Of a DNA stretch of 64,000 bases, positions 12,430 through 23,942 are shown in pieces. Source of the DNA: Benincasa hispida (lineage: Eukaryota; Streptophyta; Magnoliopsida; Cucurbitales; Cucurbitaceae); NCBI RefSeq assembly GCF_009727055.1, contig NC_052349.1, forward strand, positions 30,297,682 through 30,361,681, in the 5' to 3' direction. The position numbers and the translations under genes are program-made. Every line of letters begins with the position of its first letter. Position 1 is the first letter of the stretch. The notes beneath the pieces are model-generated. The model was not told the origin of the DNA, searched no databases, and was given only the letters and a program-made list of their open reading frames with translations.

Positions 12430-14832
12430 ATCTCCCACTTGTCCTAAAGCTAGTGGAGTGTACATCATAAAAGTCATACTGATATAAAAGTACACATAAA
12501 ACAATAAACCGGGGTATAATACGTGTCCAGTACAAAATCTCCCATGTGCCCTAGACTAAATGTGGCATGTCCCATAAATCCATACTTTATAGGTGAACCC
12601 TCAAACACCTTAGCCGTGAGGGGCTTTGTAAATGGATCGGCAATATTGTGCTCCAAAGCTATCAGCGTGACAATCATGTCCCCTCGATGCACAATCTCTC
12701 AGATGAGATGATACTTTCAATCTATGTGTTTACCGTGCTTGTGACTCCTAGGCTCTCGGGAATTATCCACAGCACCATTATTATCACAATAAAGAGTGGT
12801 GAACTTTGACATGTCTGGAACCACTTCTAGATTAGTCAGAAATTTCCTGAGCCACACAGCTTTCTTAGCAGCTTCATAAGTTGCCACGTACTCAGCCTCC
12901 ATAGTGGAGTTAGCAATGCATCCCTACTTGGTGCTCCTTTAGACTATTGCTCCTCCGTTAAGAGTGGACACTGATCTTGATGTGGATTTCCTAGAATCCT
13001 TATCAGTCTGGAAATCAGAGCCTGTGTATCTTGTAAGGATCAGATCCTTAGAACTATACATGAGCATGTAGTTCTTCGTTCTCTGTAGATACTTGAGGAC
13101 CTTAATAGTGGTCCAATGATTAAATCCTAGATTAGATTGATATCTATTGACTATCCCCACTACATGGCAGATATCAAGTCTAGTACATAACATCGCATAT
13201 ATCAGGCTACCAAAAGCTGATGCATAAGGCATCTACCTCATTTGCTCAACTTCTTGAGGTGTCTTAGAACATTGTTCCTTAGACAATATAACTCCATGTC
13301 TGAAAGGGAGTAAACCTCTCTTGGAGTTCTGCATCGAAAACAAGCATTTTATCAATATATGATGCCTGAGATAGGGCTGGCGTTCTGTTCTTTCGATCTC
13401 TAAAGATCTGAATGCCTAGAACAAACTGCACCTCTCCTAAAGCTTTCATTTGGAATTGGGTTGCTAGCGAATTCTTAATTTCAATCAGTAAACCTATATC
13501 ATTCTCAATGAGTAAGATATCATCTACATACAACACTAAAAAAGCTATTGAACTATTAATGATTCTCTTGCACACTAAGTTCATCANTCTCATATTTTAT
13601 TTATTAAATAAAATATTGTGTATATTAAAATTACAAACTATGGAACCCACGAGATTTAGGACATCAACCTCAATAATCTCCCACTTGTCCTAAAGCTAGT
13701 GGAGTGTACATCATAAAAGTCATACTGATATAAAAGTACACATAAAACAATAAACCGGGGTATAATACGTGTCCAGTACAAAATCTCCCATGTGCCCTAG
13801 ACTAAATGTGGCATGTCCCATAAATCCATACTTTATAGGTGAACCCTCAAACACCTTAGCCGTGAGGGGCTTTGTAAATGGATCGGCAATATTGTGCTCC
13901 AAAGCTATCAGCGTGACAATCATGTCCCCTCGATGCACAATCTCTCAGATGAGATGATACTTTCAATCTATGTGTTTACCGTGCTTGTGACTCCTAGGCT
14001 CTCGGGAATTATCCACAGCACCATTATTATCACAATAAAGAGTGGTGAACTTTGACATGTCTGGAACCACTTCTAGATTAGTCAGAAATTTCCTGAGCCA
14101 CACAGCTTTCTTAGCAGCTTCATAAGTTGCCACGTACTCAGCCTCCATAGTGGAGTTAGCAATGCATCCCTACTTGGTGCTCCTTTAGACTATTGCTCCT
14201 CCGTTAAGAGTGGACACTGATCTTGATGTGGATTTCCTAGAATCCTTATCAGTCTGGAAATCAGAGCCTGTGTATCTTGTAAGGATCAGATCCTTAGAAC
14301 TATACATGAGCATGTAGTTCTTCGTTCTCTGTAGATACTTGAGGACCTTAATAGTGGTCCAATGATTAAATCCTAGATTAGATTGATATCTATTGACTAT
14401 CCCCACTACATGGCAGATATCAAGTCTAGTACATAACATCGCATATATCAGGCTACCAAAAGCTGATGCATAAGGCATCTACCTCATTTGCTCAACTTCT
14501 TGAGGTGTCTTAGAACATTGTTCCTTAGACAATATAACTCCATGTCTGAAAGGGAGTAAACCTCTCTTGGAGTTCTGCATCGAAAACAAGCATTTTATCA
14601 ATATATGATGCCTGAGATAGGGCTGGCGTTCTGTTCTTTCGATCTCTAAAGATCTGAATGCCTAGAACAAACTGCACCTCTCCTAAAGCTTTCATTTGGA
14701 ATTGGGTTGCTAGCGAATTCTTAATTTCAATCAGTAAACCTATATCATTCTCAATGAGTAAGATATCATCTACATACAACACTAAAAAAGCTATTGAACT
14801 ATTAATGATTCTCTTGCACACTAAGTTCATCA
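12342..14832. other. Exact 1,245 bp direct duplication around a single N
   Basis: Positions 12,342-13,586 and 13,588-14,832 read the same wherever I compared them, at a constant offset of 1,246. A lone N at 13,587 separates them. Every reading frame in the first block recurs unchanged in the second. A true tandem duplication in a decayed retrotransposon would not be expected to stay identical and to have its joint exactly at an unknown base. The simplest reading is two contigs with overlapping ends placed side by side instead of merged. Confidence 0.9.
12430..13586 (-). pseudogene. Copia RT/RNase H fragment (duplicated assembly copy)
   Basis: The minus strand encodes the end of a copia polyprotein in several broken frames: an RT piece with the catalytic YVDD box (within LVLYVDDILLIEND), a segment with PYASAFGSLIYAMLCTRLDI, the RNase H core with EAEYVA and LYCDNNGAV, and a tail ending NIADPFTKPL. 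Stops and frameshifts separate them. It is the second, redundant copy of the same residues at 13,588-14,832 and should not be counted as an extra gene. Confidence 0.8.
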
Positions 14833-17232
14833 ATATTTTGATCAAAGCTAAAGATTTGATCGCAATATCAAATCTTATATTCTAAGATCGAGAAGCTTGC
14901 TTCAATCCATAAATGGACCGATTAAACTTGCAAACCTTTTGCTCTTAACCTTAGGTTATGAATCCCTCAGGCTGCTCCATATAAATGGTCTCCTTAAGAT
15001 TTCCATTCAGAAAAGCAATCTTGAAATCCATTTGCCAAATCTTGTAGTCATAATATGAGGCAATGGATAAAAGGATTCAGATAGACTTCAACATGGCAAC
15101 AGGTAAGAAAATCTCCTCATAGTCGACTCTCTCAACTTGGGTATAACCCTTTGCCACAAGTCTAGCCTTGAAGGATTGCACCTTCTCATCAACACCCTAT
15201 TTTCTCTTGTAGATCCACTTGCAACCTATAGATTTAACACTATCAGGTTGATCTACAAGATCCTAAACAGAATTGAAGTACATAGACTCAATTTTAAGAT
15301 CCATGGTTTTGATCCACTCATCTTTGTCAACATTCTTCATTACCTTCTTGTAAGACAATGGATCCTTAATATCTCTATCAGCTATCATAGCTAGGGTTTC
15401 TGTTAAACCCATATAACGAACAGGTGAGTTCACAACCCTCCCACTACATCGAGGCTCTCTCAACACTTAAGGTGGATTTGACCAGATAGATGATCCAACT
15501 TCAACAACTCTTTGTTGAGATATTGGGTTCTTCAACAACTCTTGTTGAAGGTTCAGTAGTTTCATTGGAAAGTTCACTCAACACAATCTTACAATGGGGT
15601 TTATGCTCCCTTATGTGGCCCTCATCTAAAAAGGTAGCATTTGTCGACACAAACACCTTATTATCCTTAGGATCGTAGAAGCAACCACCTCTTGTTCCTT
15701 TAGGGTAACCTACAAATAGGCACAATTTTGAACGAGGTTCTAATTTCTTAGGATTTGCCTCAAGCACATATGTTGGACAATCCCAAATCCTAAAATGGCA
15801 TAAACTACCTTTACGACCATTCCATAATTCCAAAGGTGTTCCAGTAACACTTTTGGGCAAAACACAATTCAAAATATAAGTTGTAGTCTATACAGCATAA
15901 CCTCAAAACGAGTCTGATAGGAAAGCATAACTCTTCATAGACCGAACCATGTTCAACAAGATTCGATTTCTCCTTTCTGATACACCATTCTGCTGAGGTA
16001 TACCAGGTGTCGAGAGTTGGGATACAATTCCATGTTTTATCAAATAGTCTTGGAATTTTAGATCCAAATATGTTCCACCTCGATCAGATCAAAATGTTTT
16101 AATGGTCTTATTTAATGCGTTTTCAACTTCAGCCTTGTACTCTTTGGACTTTTCAAGGGCTTCAGACTTATGTTGCATTAAATAAACATACCCATATCTA
16201 GAATAATCATCGGTAAAAGTGATGAAATATTCAAACTATTCTCTTGCCTTAACATTCATCGGACCACAGAGGTCTGAATGTATAAGTTCTAAGAACTTGT
16301 CCCTATGACCTTTTCTAGTAAAAGATCTTTTAATCATTTTATCTTCAAGGCATGACTCACACATAGGTAAATAATTTTCTTCTAACTCGCTTAGAAGTCC
16401 ATTCTTGAGCAGTCTCTCAATTCTATTGAGATTTATGTCTCCTAATCTCAAGTGCCAAAAATGGACATTTTCCTTATGACAAATTTTAAGTCTTTATTTT
16501 GAGTTACCGCAGTTTTAAAGAGTTTAGTATTTTGGAGGGCTTTAGTTGCTAACGGTCTTAGTACATAAAGATTAACTTCTAGCTTTGCAAAATAAAGTTT
16601 TATACCATTCTTATAAATAAATGCTTTATTCACAGAAAAATGTACAGAATATTGTTGTTCAATTAAACCCTTTACAAAAATTAAGTTCCTCTTTAAATCA
16701 GGAACAACAAATACATTTTCTAATAAAATATATCAGAAAATGTATTTGTCATCTCCTTAGTCGAAGTCCTCCCACTACCACAACTGAGACAACGTGCCCA
16801 ATTCCAACATGCATTGTCATCTCCCTAGCCTCTAGTTGTCGACAAGAACTAATTCCCTGAAATGAAGAACAAACATGGTTAATGACATCTGAATCTATTA
16901 TCCAAGTTGAATCATCATTCTCCACTAGATAAGTCTCTAAAACAAGTAAATCGTATTTACATTGCTTGTCCTTCTTCTTTTCTGCTAAGTATTTGGGACA
17001 ATTCCTCTTCTAGTGTCCCTCATGGTTGCAATGGAAGCAGATTCCCTTTGCAGCCTTGGCCTTCTTGCCCTTCTAGGCAGCAGTTGGTGGGTTAGCTTTC
17101 CCCTTTCCATCTTTCTTCTTTTTCCACTTTTTGGTGTCGGAAGAAGAAGACACGGACTTAGTTCCAAATGTCGAACCTCTGTAGAACTTAGTTCCACTTT
17201 TTGCCTATGATTTGAGTATCGTACTTGCTCTC
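13588..17232 (-). pseudogene. Copia gag-pol remnant (element 1)
   Basis: Reading the minus strand from 17,232: the C-terminal part of gag with a CCHC knuckle (CFHCNHEGH, then a stop before KRNC) near 17,040; the GAG-pre-integrase region and start of the integrase core (IHSDLCGPMN) at 16,236-16,451; the integrase C-terminal region (LFVGYPKGTRGG) at 15,501-15,872; the RT lead-in (DPLSYKKVM) at 15,263-15,466; then RT with YVDD and RNase H. Frames change repeatedly and stops are common, so it cannot make a polyprotein. The N-terminal half of gag is absent because of the junction at 17,233. Confidence 0.85.
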
Positions 17233-19251
17233 TGTTGGGTTTTATGTCCTAAAACTCGTGGTTTATAAACAATAAACTCATTCTATAAATCAACATCTAA
17301 TCACAAACTACACGAAAGTTGTCCCTTTTTCATGGGGATTAAAGTTGTTATTGAAGTTTGATTCAATAAAGTTGCATTGAATATATGAATTACTTATTTC
17401 ATTTTAGAAATAAATCCAATAAACTAAAAGATCCATGACTATTACATGAGTACTTGAACTTTATGTGGAGACATAAGAGTGGATCAGATTCAAGTAAATA
17501 GTCTAAATGATCTATAGTATATAAATAAGGTTGGGTACCTTATTCTGGTAACACTATCAGATGCGACCCACTCTGTAGTTGTTACAAGGAGTTATAAAGT
17601 GCTACAGACGAAGTGATCCTTATCCGTACATGTAGTGACATGAGGAGTGGGGGTGTCCTATGCAATGAGTTTGCACAAGATCGGACCAAGAAATAAGTTA
17701 CTCTTACTTTATAACACTATTTACTGTTTAAGACTGACTATTTCACAACGATGACCTAGGTAACTTGACCTTAATCCTGAGTTAACTATGAACTCCTGTT
17801 TATTCGGGATTATTCTTAGATTTTCATAAGTGAAGGCTGGCTCAACAGCACCGGCTCAATAAGCCTCCTATTTCAAGGGTAAGACTGAGTAGATAGCTAG
17901 AGACATAGTGTGCAAGATGGAATTCACTCTTACCCACTTTCAGGGGTAGTAGAGAGGTTGTTCTCTTAAATGCTGACTCTGAGTCTTGAACAAGGTCCCC
18001 CACCATTTCATTGGCCGAAAGGGACTTGGTTTGATGATTGGGTCACAAACCAATTGTTCATTAGAGGATTAGTGGGACTTAAGGAACAAGAGGTAATTTT
18101 GGGGGTAAAATAGTCATTTGACTCAGCCGTTATTACAAACAACCTGTGAAGGGTTAAGTTACTAATCATGATTATATCGAGTGGACACAATATATCTACA
18201 GTGAGGGGGGTGCAACTCTGGGCTTTAGTGGAGTGACCTAGTAGTTAACGAATGAGGGTTAATTCTGTGTAAAGAGTTTAGCCAATTAATGTCGGATCAT
18301 TGGAGACCATGATCTGTACGTCCACTAGGTCCCCCTACTAGCTCACAAACATATTAGCCTTAGCATAACATGATAAGTTGATTTGAAATGTTCAAATTAG
18401 AATTAAGGGAATTAGTAATTATATGTGATATAATTACACATTTAATTTTGGTATTAAACAAAGTTGAAGAATCGATTAATATTTAAATATGATTTAAATA
18501 TTAAATTCACGAATAAGGATTCATGATTGTGGAATTGGTGATTAATTAATTTGATATTTGATATTAAATTAATTAGAATTAATTAAATTGTTTAATTATT
18601 TATTAATTATTAATTTTATTAGAAAAATTAATTATTTAATTAATTTTTTTGTAAAATTAATTAAAACTCAATTTTAATTAAAGAATTGAAATGGAAAAGT
18701 TAATTTTTAATTTTAATTTTGGAAAAGTTTCAAAATTGAAATAAAAATTAAAAATTAGGAAAGTGGCAATTTCTCATTTCTTCACCTAGTAGCTCATTCA
18801 TGGTTCCACTATTTTTACAGCTCAAATTCTCAAGCTTGAGCTCGAATTCATGCAGAAGGTTTGTTGTTTAAATGGCATGCAATATAAACTTCAGTTTTGA
18901 AGTGGAAATCGATGATGCATTAAAACGATTTTTGTTGAAAAATCTGTTTGAAGAAAGTTTTCATTCTACTGAAAACCAGAAAACTTTTCTTCTCTATTTC
19001 CCTAATTTAAGCTTATTTTGAGTCCCACAACTCAATCTAAGGCACCAAAAGAATAGTAGGGGAGACTTTGTAGTGGTTCACGTCTAAAGGAAGGGAGGAT
19101 TGCAGCTGGAATTCGTGATTCAAAGGTATCTTCAAAGGTTAGTGTTTAAACTCTCTTTTAGTTTATGAGCATGCTAAATTTGAAGCCAAAACTAATGAAT
19201 TAGAATGCTTAATGATCCTGTTTTTCTTCGACTGCTTATTTCTGTATTCCA
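17233..19251 (+). mobile_element. Plus-facing copia-type LTR, probably solo
   Basis: It starts TGTTGGGTTTTATGTCC, the forward version of the LTR start seen in minus orientation at 49,788 and 59,297. It shares blocks with those LTRs, including AAGGTTGGGTACCTTAT and the region around GTTCATTAGAGGATTAG (18,055). The likely end is a CCA at 19,251, but this is less certain. No matching target duplication flanks it (CTCTC before, ATACC after), so it may be a solo LTR that lost a flank, or a piece left by rearrangement. It interrupts gag of element 1 in the opposite orientation. Confidence 0.6.
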
Positions 19252-22200
19252 ATACCCTCCCCATTCTCTCATTATCCCTCTCTCTCCATCACTTATAGTA
19301 TAAAAGTTATAAGTTTATTTATATTTCTTTTAATTATATAGTTTTTTTTTTTCATTAGCAAATCATGGAATTATAAGATTTTGTTGTAGTGTCTTATTTG
19401 CGTATAGGGTGGAGCCTGTGCTAACCTTCTATAAATTAAATATTTCAAGTTAAAAATTCAGGGATGAGGGCAAAGGTTGATTATAGTGATTTTGGCAAGT
19501 ATGAGGATCACTTCTTTACTATATGAAGGAATTAGGAGGACAATACAAGTAAAAGTTTTGAATATGATGTTGACATAATTTGCAAAAACAGTCTTTGTTG
19601 CTAATGCTATATTTTATCCCATTTCACAGGTCTTTGTTACAAAGTATGAGTTGGACTTGACCTTCCTTGAATTAATAATAGTTTGATTGTGCTCCTAATA
19701 TCTTCTAATATTATACTTGTTGTTCTTATATTATTGTTTAATCTTACTATTAGATTATAATCCACTAAGCTAGTTGGGAGCTAATCATAAGGTCCCTGAA
19801 TTGAACCAAAAAGATAAGAATAATTTGTGTTTTAGATTCTACTACAACTTATCGTACATAGCCTAAAAGTTTAGCATTTTTTCCTTTTTTTTTTTTATGT
19901 ACACCAAAATGGAGTGAGATTCTTGTGGTGGTGGTTGTTAGTTTTTGCTCTTTCTTTCTTTTTCTACTGCTTCTTAGAAATGGGTAAAAGAACCTCTTCA
20001 GATACCTATTAAATTTGTATAAGTTTAATTTTATATTATTTTTTGTTTTCAATGTTGGAACACTGGGAGGCTTTAAATTTAAGTTGGAGGAGGTTAGGTA
20101 GAAATTGCTACTAAATTAAGAAATTGCTTTCTTAATTTGATTCGATTGCATTATTATATATTGCATTCTTGTTAGCATGTTTCTCTCTCCCTCTTGCTTT
20201 TAGAATTCTGTTCACGTCATCATAGTTTCTTTTTTTGCTAGGGATAATTTAATTTAAGGTTTTCTCAATTTAACACATATCAAAGGAACAATTGTTGATG
20301 TTCTTCCTCGGTCAAGAGCTGACATTTGTGTCTATGTTTTTTTATTTAATAGGTGTCCATCTATACTTTTTTGTTTAATAGCTAGCTTGTCGTCGTAGTG
20401 GTGAAATCGTAGTCATCACGACTGCACTAAAGTCGCTGTCAATTGGGGTTGCAGGAATCACACTCGTGATAAGTCTCTGAGATGAACAAGACCTTTTTGG
20501 ATGGGATAATATTACAACTAACAAGTGATTTTGGAGAGGACTTTGCATGTATATAGACTCTCAGTGCTTTATTTTATCTTGCGAATCCCCTTCTTCTCTC
20601 TTTGTATTTCATTTGCACTTCATTTTCTTTTTCTTTTCAAAATGTCTCTTTTGAATTTATGTGGCAGATTTAAACATGAAAACACACATACTTTTTACAC
20701 TTTTGAAAGCTCACTCTAAAATTTATATGACACATTAAAACACAATAGCACAAAAACATGTGTTCCATCTCACCAAAACTTGTTTTTTTTTTTTTTTTTT
20801 TGGCTATCAATATTGGCTGCAAAATTAAAGTGACATATCTACGAGGTGAGCAGGACCTTTTTGGATGGAATAACTTATAGTAAATCGACACACATCTTAT
20901 TCACAAGTTTGATCTGTAGTAAGTTTTATAGTTTTTTGCCATTCTTATTTTTGTTGTGTCTTAGTTCAATTCTATTTTTTTGAAAATAATGTTGAGAAAT
21001 GGGTGAGCAAAGGAGAATGTGAAATAATAAAAATTTCTAATTATTCGTCCATGACGAAGGAGAACAATATCCAACACTTGAAGCTGAAATTGAAAATAAT
21101 GAGCAACACTGGTAACTATTTTGAAGTTCTCCATCTAGAACCAAACCAACTGAACTAATATTTTTTTCATAATAAATCTAACAAAAATAATGCAACCTCC
21201 ATTTTAAAGAATTGGATTCTTAAAATCACACACAACAACATTATTAGCTAAAACGGGATCTTTTTTCTATGATAGGAATTTGAAACAAAAGAGTATTCAT
21301 TTGCCTTGTTCGGTCTTTAAGCATGCAACCTAGCTATTAGGTAAAAAGGGCTCAATAATACATTTACTTAAGTATATTTGTAAGGAACGGTTTTCTAAAT
21401 GTCAAATATGTGAGCTTGAACAAAAGAGTATTTCAACATTTTTTTTTTTTTTTTTTTTTAATATTTCTTGGTTGTGTTTACATGTGTTACTCTTTATATA
21501 ATGTATTTTATGCATCTTCAAGTACCTAGAATTCTATGTGGTGCTATCTCCTACTTTTTTATAATGACGTGCATCACTTGTCCATTCCGCTTTAGTTCTT
21601 GAAAACATTTTGAATTGTTTTTTTCTTTTATATATGGCCTAGACAAATAGAAGAGTAACTTGGTAAAGAGTCATTACAATAATTATCAATTAATTCATCT
21701 CTCATAATTTTCTTTTTTACTTAAAGTTCCATTTGGATCTTTCCAACTCTTTCTAAATATTGTAGATTAGTTTTTTTTTTGTAAATCTAAATCAAATTAT
21801 ATTTAATCAATCAAATACTACAACTATGTTTTGATTCTATAACAGTTTAACAATACATGAGATTCATATTGACATTGCAACAATACAGTGTGTAAATCAA
21901 TTTTAGATAGATTGTTAAGCATTAGTTGGATTATGTTAAGCTCTTAATTGTCATTTTTTCCTTCTATTTGTACATTGAAAGTGCTTTGTGAATGGTATGA
22001 ACTTATGAATAATACTCAAAATTACTTCTCATATTTTTAGATGTAGTGTCGGTAGTTATTTGTCTTTTTGGAGTTGCTAGTTAAGGTAAGATCTCAGTCT
22101 CTCAAATTCATTAACTCCCAAGTGGCCGAAACTCTGGTCAAATTTTTATTTTTTTATTTTTTCTTATTTTTTATAGGTCTTAAGTCATATAAATCTCTCT

Positions 22201-23170
22201 TGTGGCTTCTAATATTTGCTACAAATTGAGTTATATATGCATTTTTTTAATCTTGGCATTTTATGTTTGAGTTATATCTACAGTTTTTTAATATTATGAA
22301 TTCGTGTTCGTCATAAGACATTCCCCTCTCTCTCTCTTAAATGAACTTTTTTTTTTTTATGTTCAATGTTTTATTGAGTTGGTTTTATTTGAATGAAATA
22401 TGAATTATATCTTTCTTCGTCCAGATAATAACATGGGTAAGCGACTTTTATAAATATATGTTTATAATTAATTCTACAATAATATTTGCGAAACAAATTG
22501 TAAAATCTAAACAAATGCTATTAACAAGTGCTATTAAAGATCAATTATAGCATTGCTTTTATTATTACAAAAAATGCTATAGAAAGTTCATTAACATTAA
22601 AATTCATGCTTTGATGGGGTATAATTTATAGCTTTGTTCCATTATGATAAAAAAAATATTAATAAAAATAAGAGACTTTCAATAACATGTCTAAAATCGC
22701 TATAGAAGGTTCTTTATAGCATTTTTTTTTATTGCTATAAAAACTTTTGATGTTACTTTTTCCAATACAATAAACGATTCTATAACATTGAGTTAAAGTT
22801 ATCATATGTCAACTTTCGATAGCGATATTAATAGATGGACGAATAGATGAAAAAATCGAAATTGTATATTCAACTACTAAAAAATTGATCGCATGAAAAG
22901 ATGAGATGAACATCGTTCTTCAAATCTTGCAAAATATTGATGAAACTGTGAAAAAAAAAAAGAGAGAATCGTGTGATACATTGATGAAGATGTGAAAAAA
23001 TATCTTCCCCAAATCTAGCGTCCGATGGTTTGCTTTTACATTTAAAATGAAGGGCATTTTAGAAATAAAAATAAAACGGTAACCAAATCTTCCCCGAATA
23101 TTCTAAATTTGCAATTAATCTTAGAAAATGCTACATAATTGGTTATTTATACTAAAAATAACACCCACTA
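19252..23170. other. Intergenic DNA, no gene recognised
   Basis: Long poly-T runs and AT-rich DNA. The phrase ACCTTTTTGGATGG occurs twice (about 20,491 and 20,851) within similar 30 bp contexts, a small local repeat. From about 22,480 to 22,830 the words TATAGCATT and AATGCTAT recur on both strands, as in the subterminal parts of some plant MITEs, but no ends or target duplication could be fixed. Confidence 0.4.
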
Positions 23171-23635
23171 CAAATTTTCCTTTAATTAATTTATTTTTGT
23201 ATTTTCTTTAGATAGTGGACATATATTGTTTCTTTTTAAAATATCCAATAATATTAATATTTTAATGACAATGGAGATGGAGAGAGAGTTCATGTGTTTT
23301 TCGAACGAACAAGCTAAATTAAATGTATTCAAAAAACTAGCTGCAACAAATCTAATTGTCTCTTCTCACTTCTCAGAATTATTTCATCAGAACAACCAAT
23401 CTACTGAATGATTTCTTCATTCTTATCCTTTAATTTCTGAACGTTTCTAATATGGACGTATCTATATAATATAAAACAAGGATAGTGAATTGAAAGTAGA
23501 AAACCAAGGAAATAAAGCCCAGAGCTGGCTTTCAGACTAACTACACGACATATCTTTGTATATATCAATAGACATTAAAAATAATAATAATAAAGACAAT
23601 GAATTGAATGAAGAAAAACAAGTCGAGAGCTGACT
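23171..23635. repeat. Downstream flank of PPR gene, duplicated at 3.4-3.9 kb
   Basis: This is the partner of 3450-3893. It begins about 300 bp beyond the stop codon of the PPR gene, so it could include that gene's 3' untranslated or termination region. The two copies differ by scattered substitutions and indels; for example, this copy has an extra CTTTCAGACTAACTACACGAC stretch in place of a shorter one in the other copy. Confidence 0.85.
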
Positions 23636-23942
23636 TCCAGACTATCTACGAGGGGTTATCTAACTTAAAATGAATATGGAACATGTTAATATTCAATAAA
23701 TTATCATATTTTGTACAGTGGGTAAAAAATGAAAATCCTATTGAGAATCCAAGCTCAGTAATAAAGTTCTCATTCCTATCTCCAATCATTACTTGTTGGT
23801 AAATTTTCAACATCAAAGTTAGGGATGGAAAAGCCATACCTGATTTCGCCTAACCCACCCTTTAACTGCCAGGTTTCATTACAGCAGCATCAGCCGTTGT
23901 CCAAATGATGATGAAACCTACTCTTTTAAGTTTAAAACATCA

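Larger units (their letters stand above)
10547..17232 (-). mobile_element. Ty1/copia retrotransposon, 5'-truncated (element 1)
   Basis: A minus-strand copia element. The 3' LTR is complete (10,547-12,429). Its internal region runs up to 17,232, where an opposite-facing LTR begins in the middle of gag. The 5' LTR, primer site and the first part of gag are missing. Domain order on the minus strand is gag zinc knuckle (about 17,040), integrase (16,450-15,500), reverse transcriptase (15,470-13,280 as assembled) and RNase H (to about 12,474), which is the copia order. An exact 1,245 bp duplication in the RT/RNase H region is an assembly product. Its closest relative in the window is the element at 40,829-60,888. 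Confidence 0.85.

Noticed and set aside
12474..14845. Real tandem duplication of reverse transcriptase in a copia element
   Set aside because: The copies are identical and joined at a single N; a contig overlap explains it better.
20525..20891. Small secreted-protein genes on either strand
   Set aside because: Overlapping short frames in T-rich DNA, low-complexity composition and no promoter or splice context.
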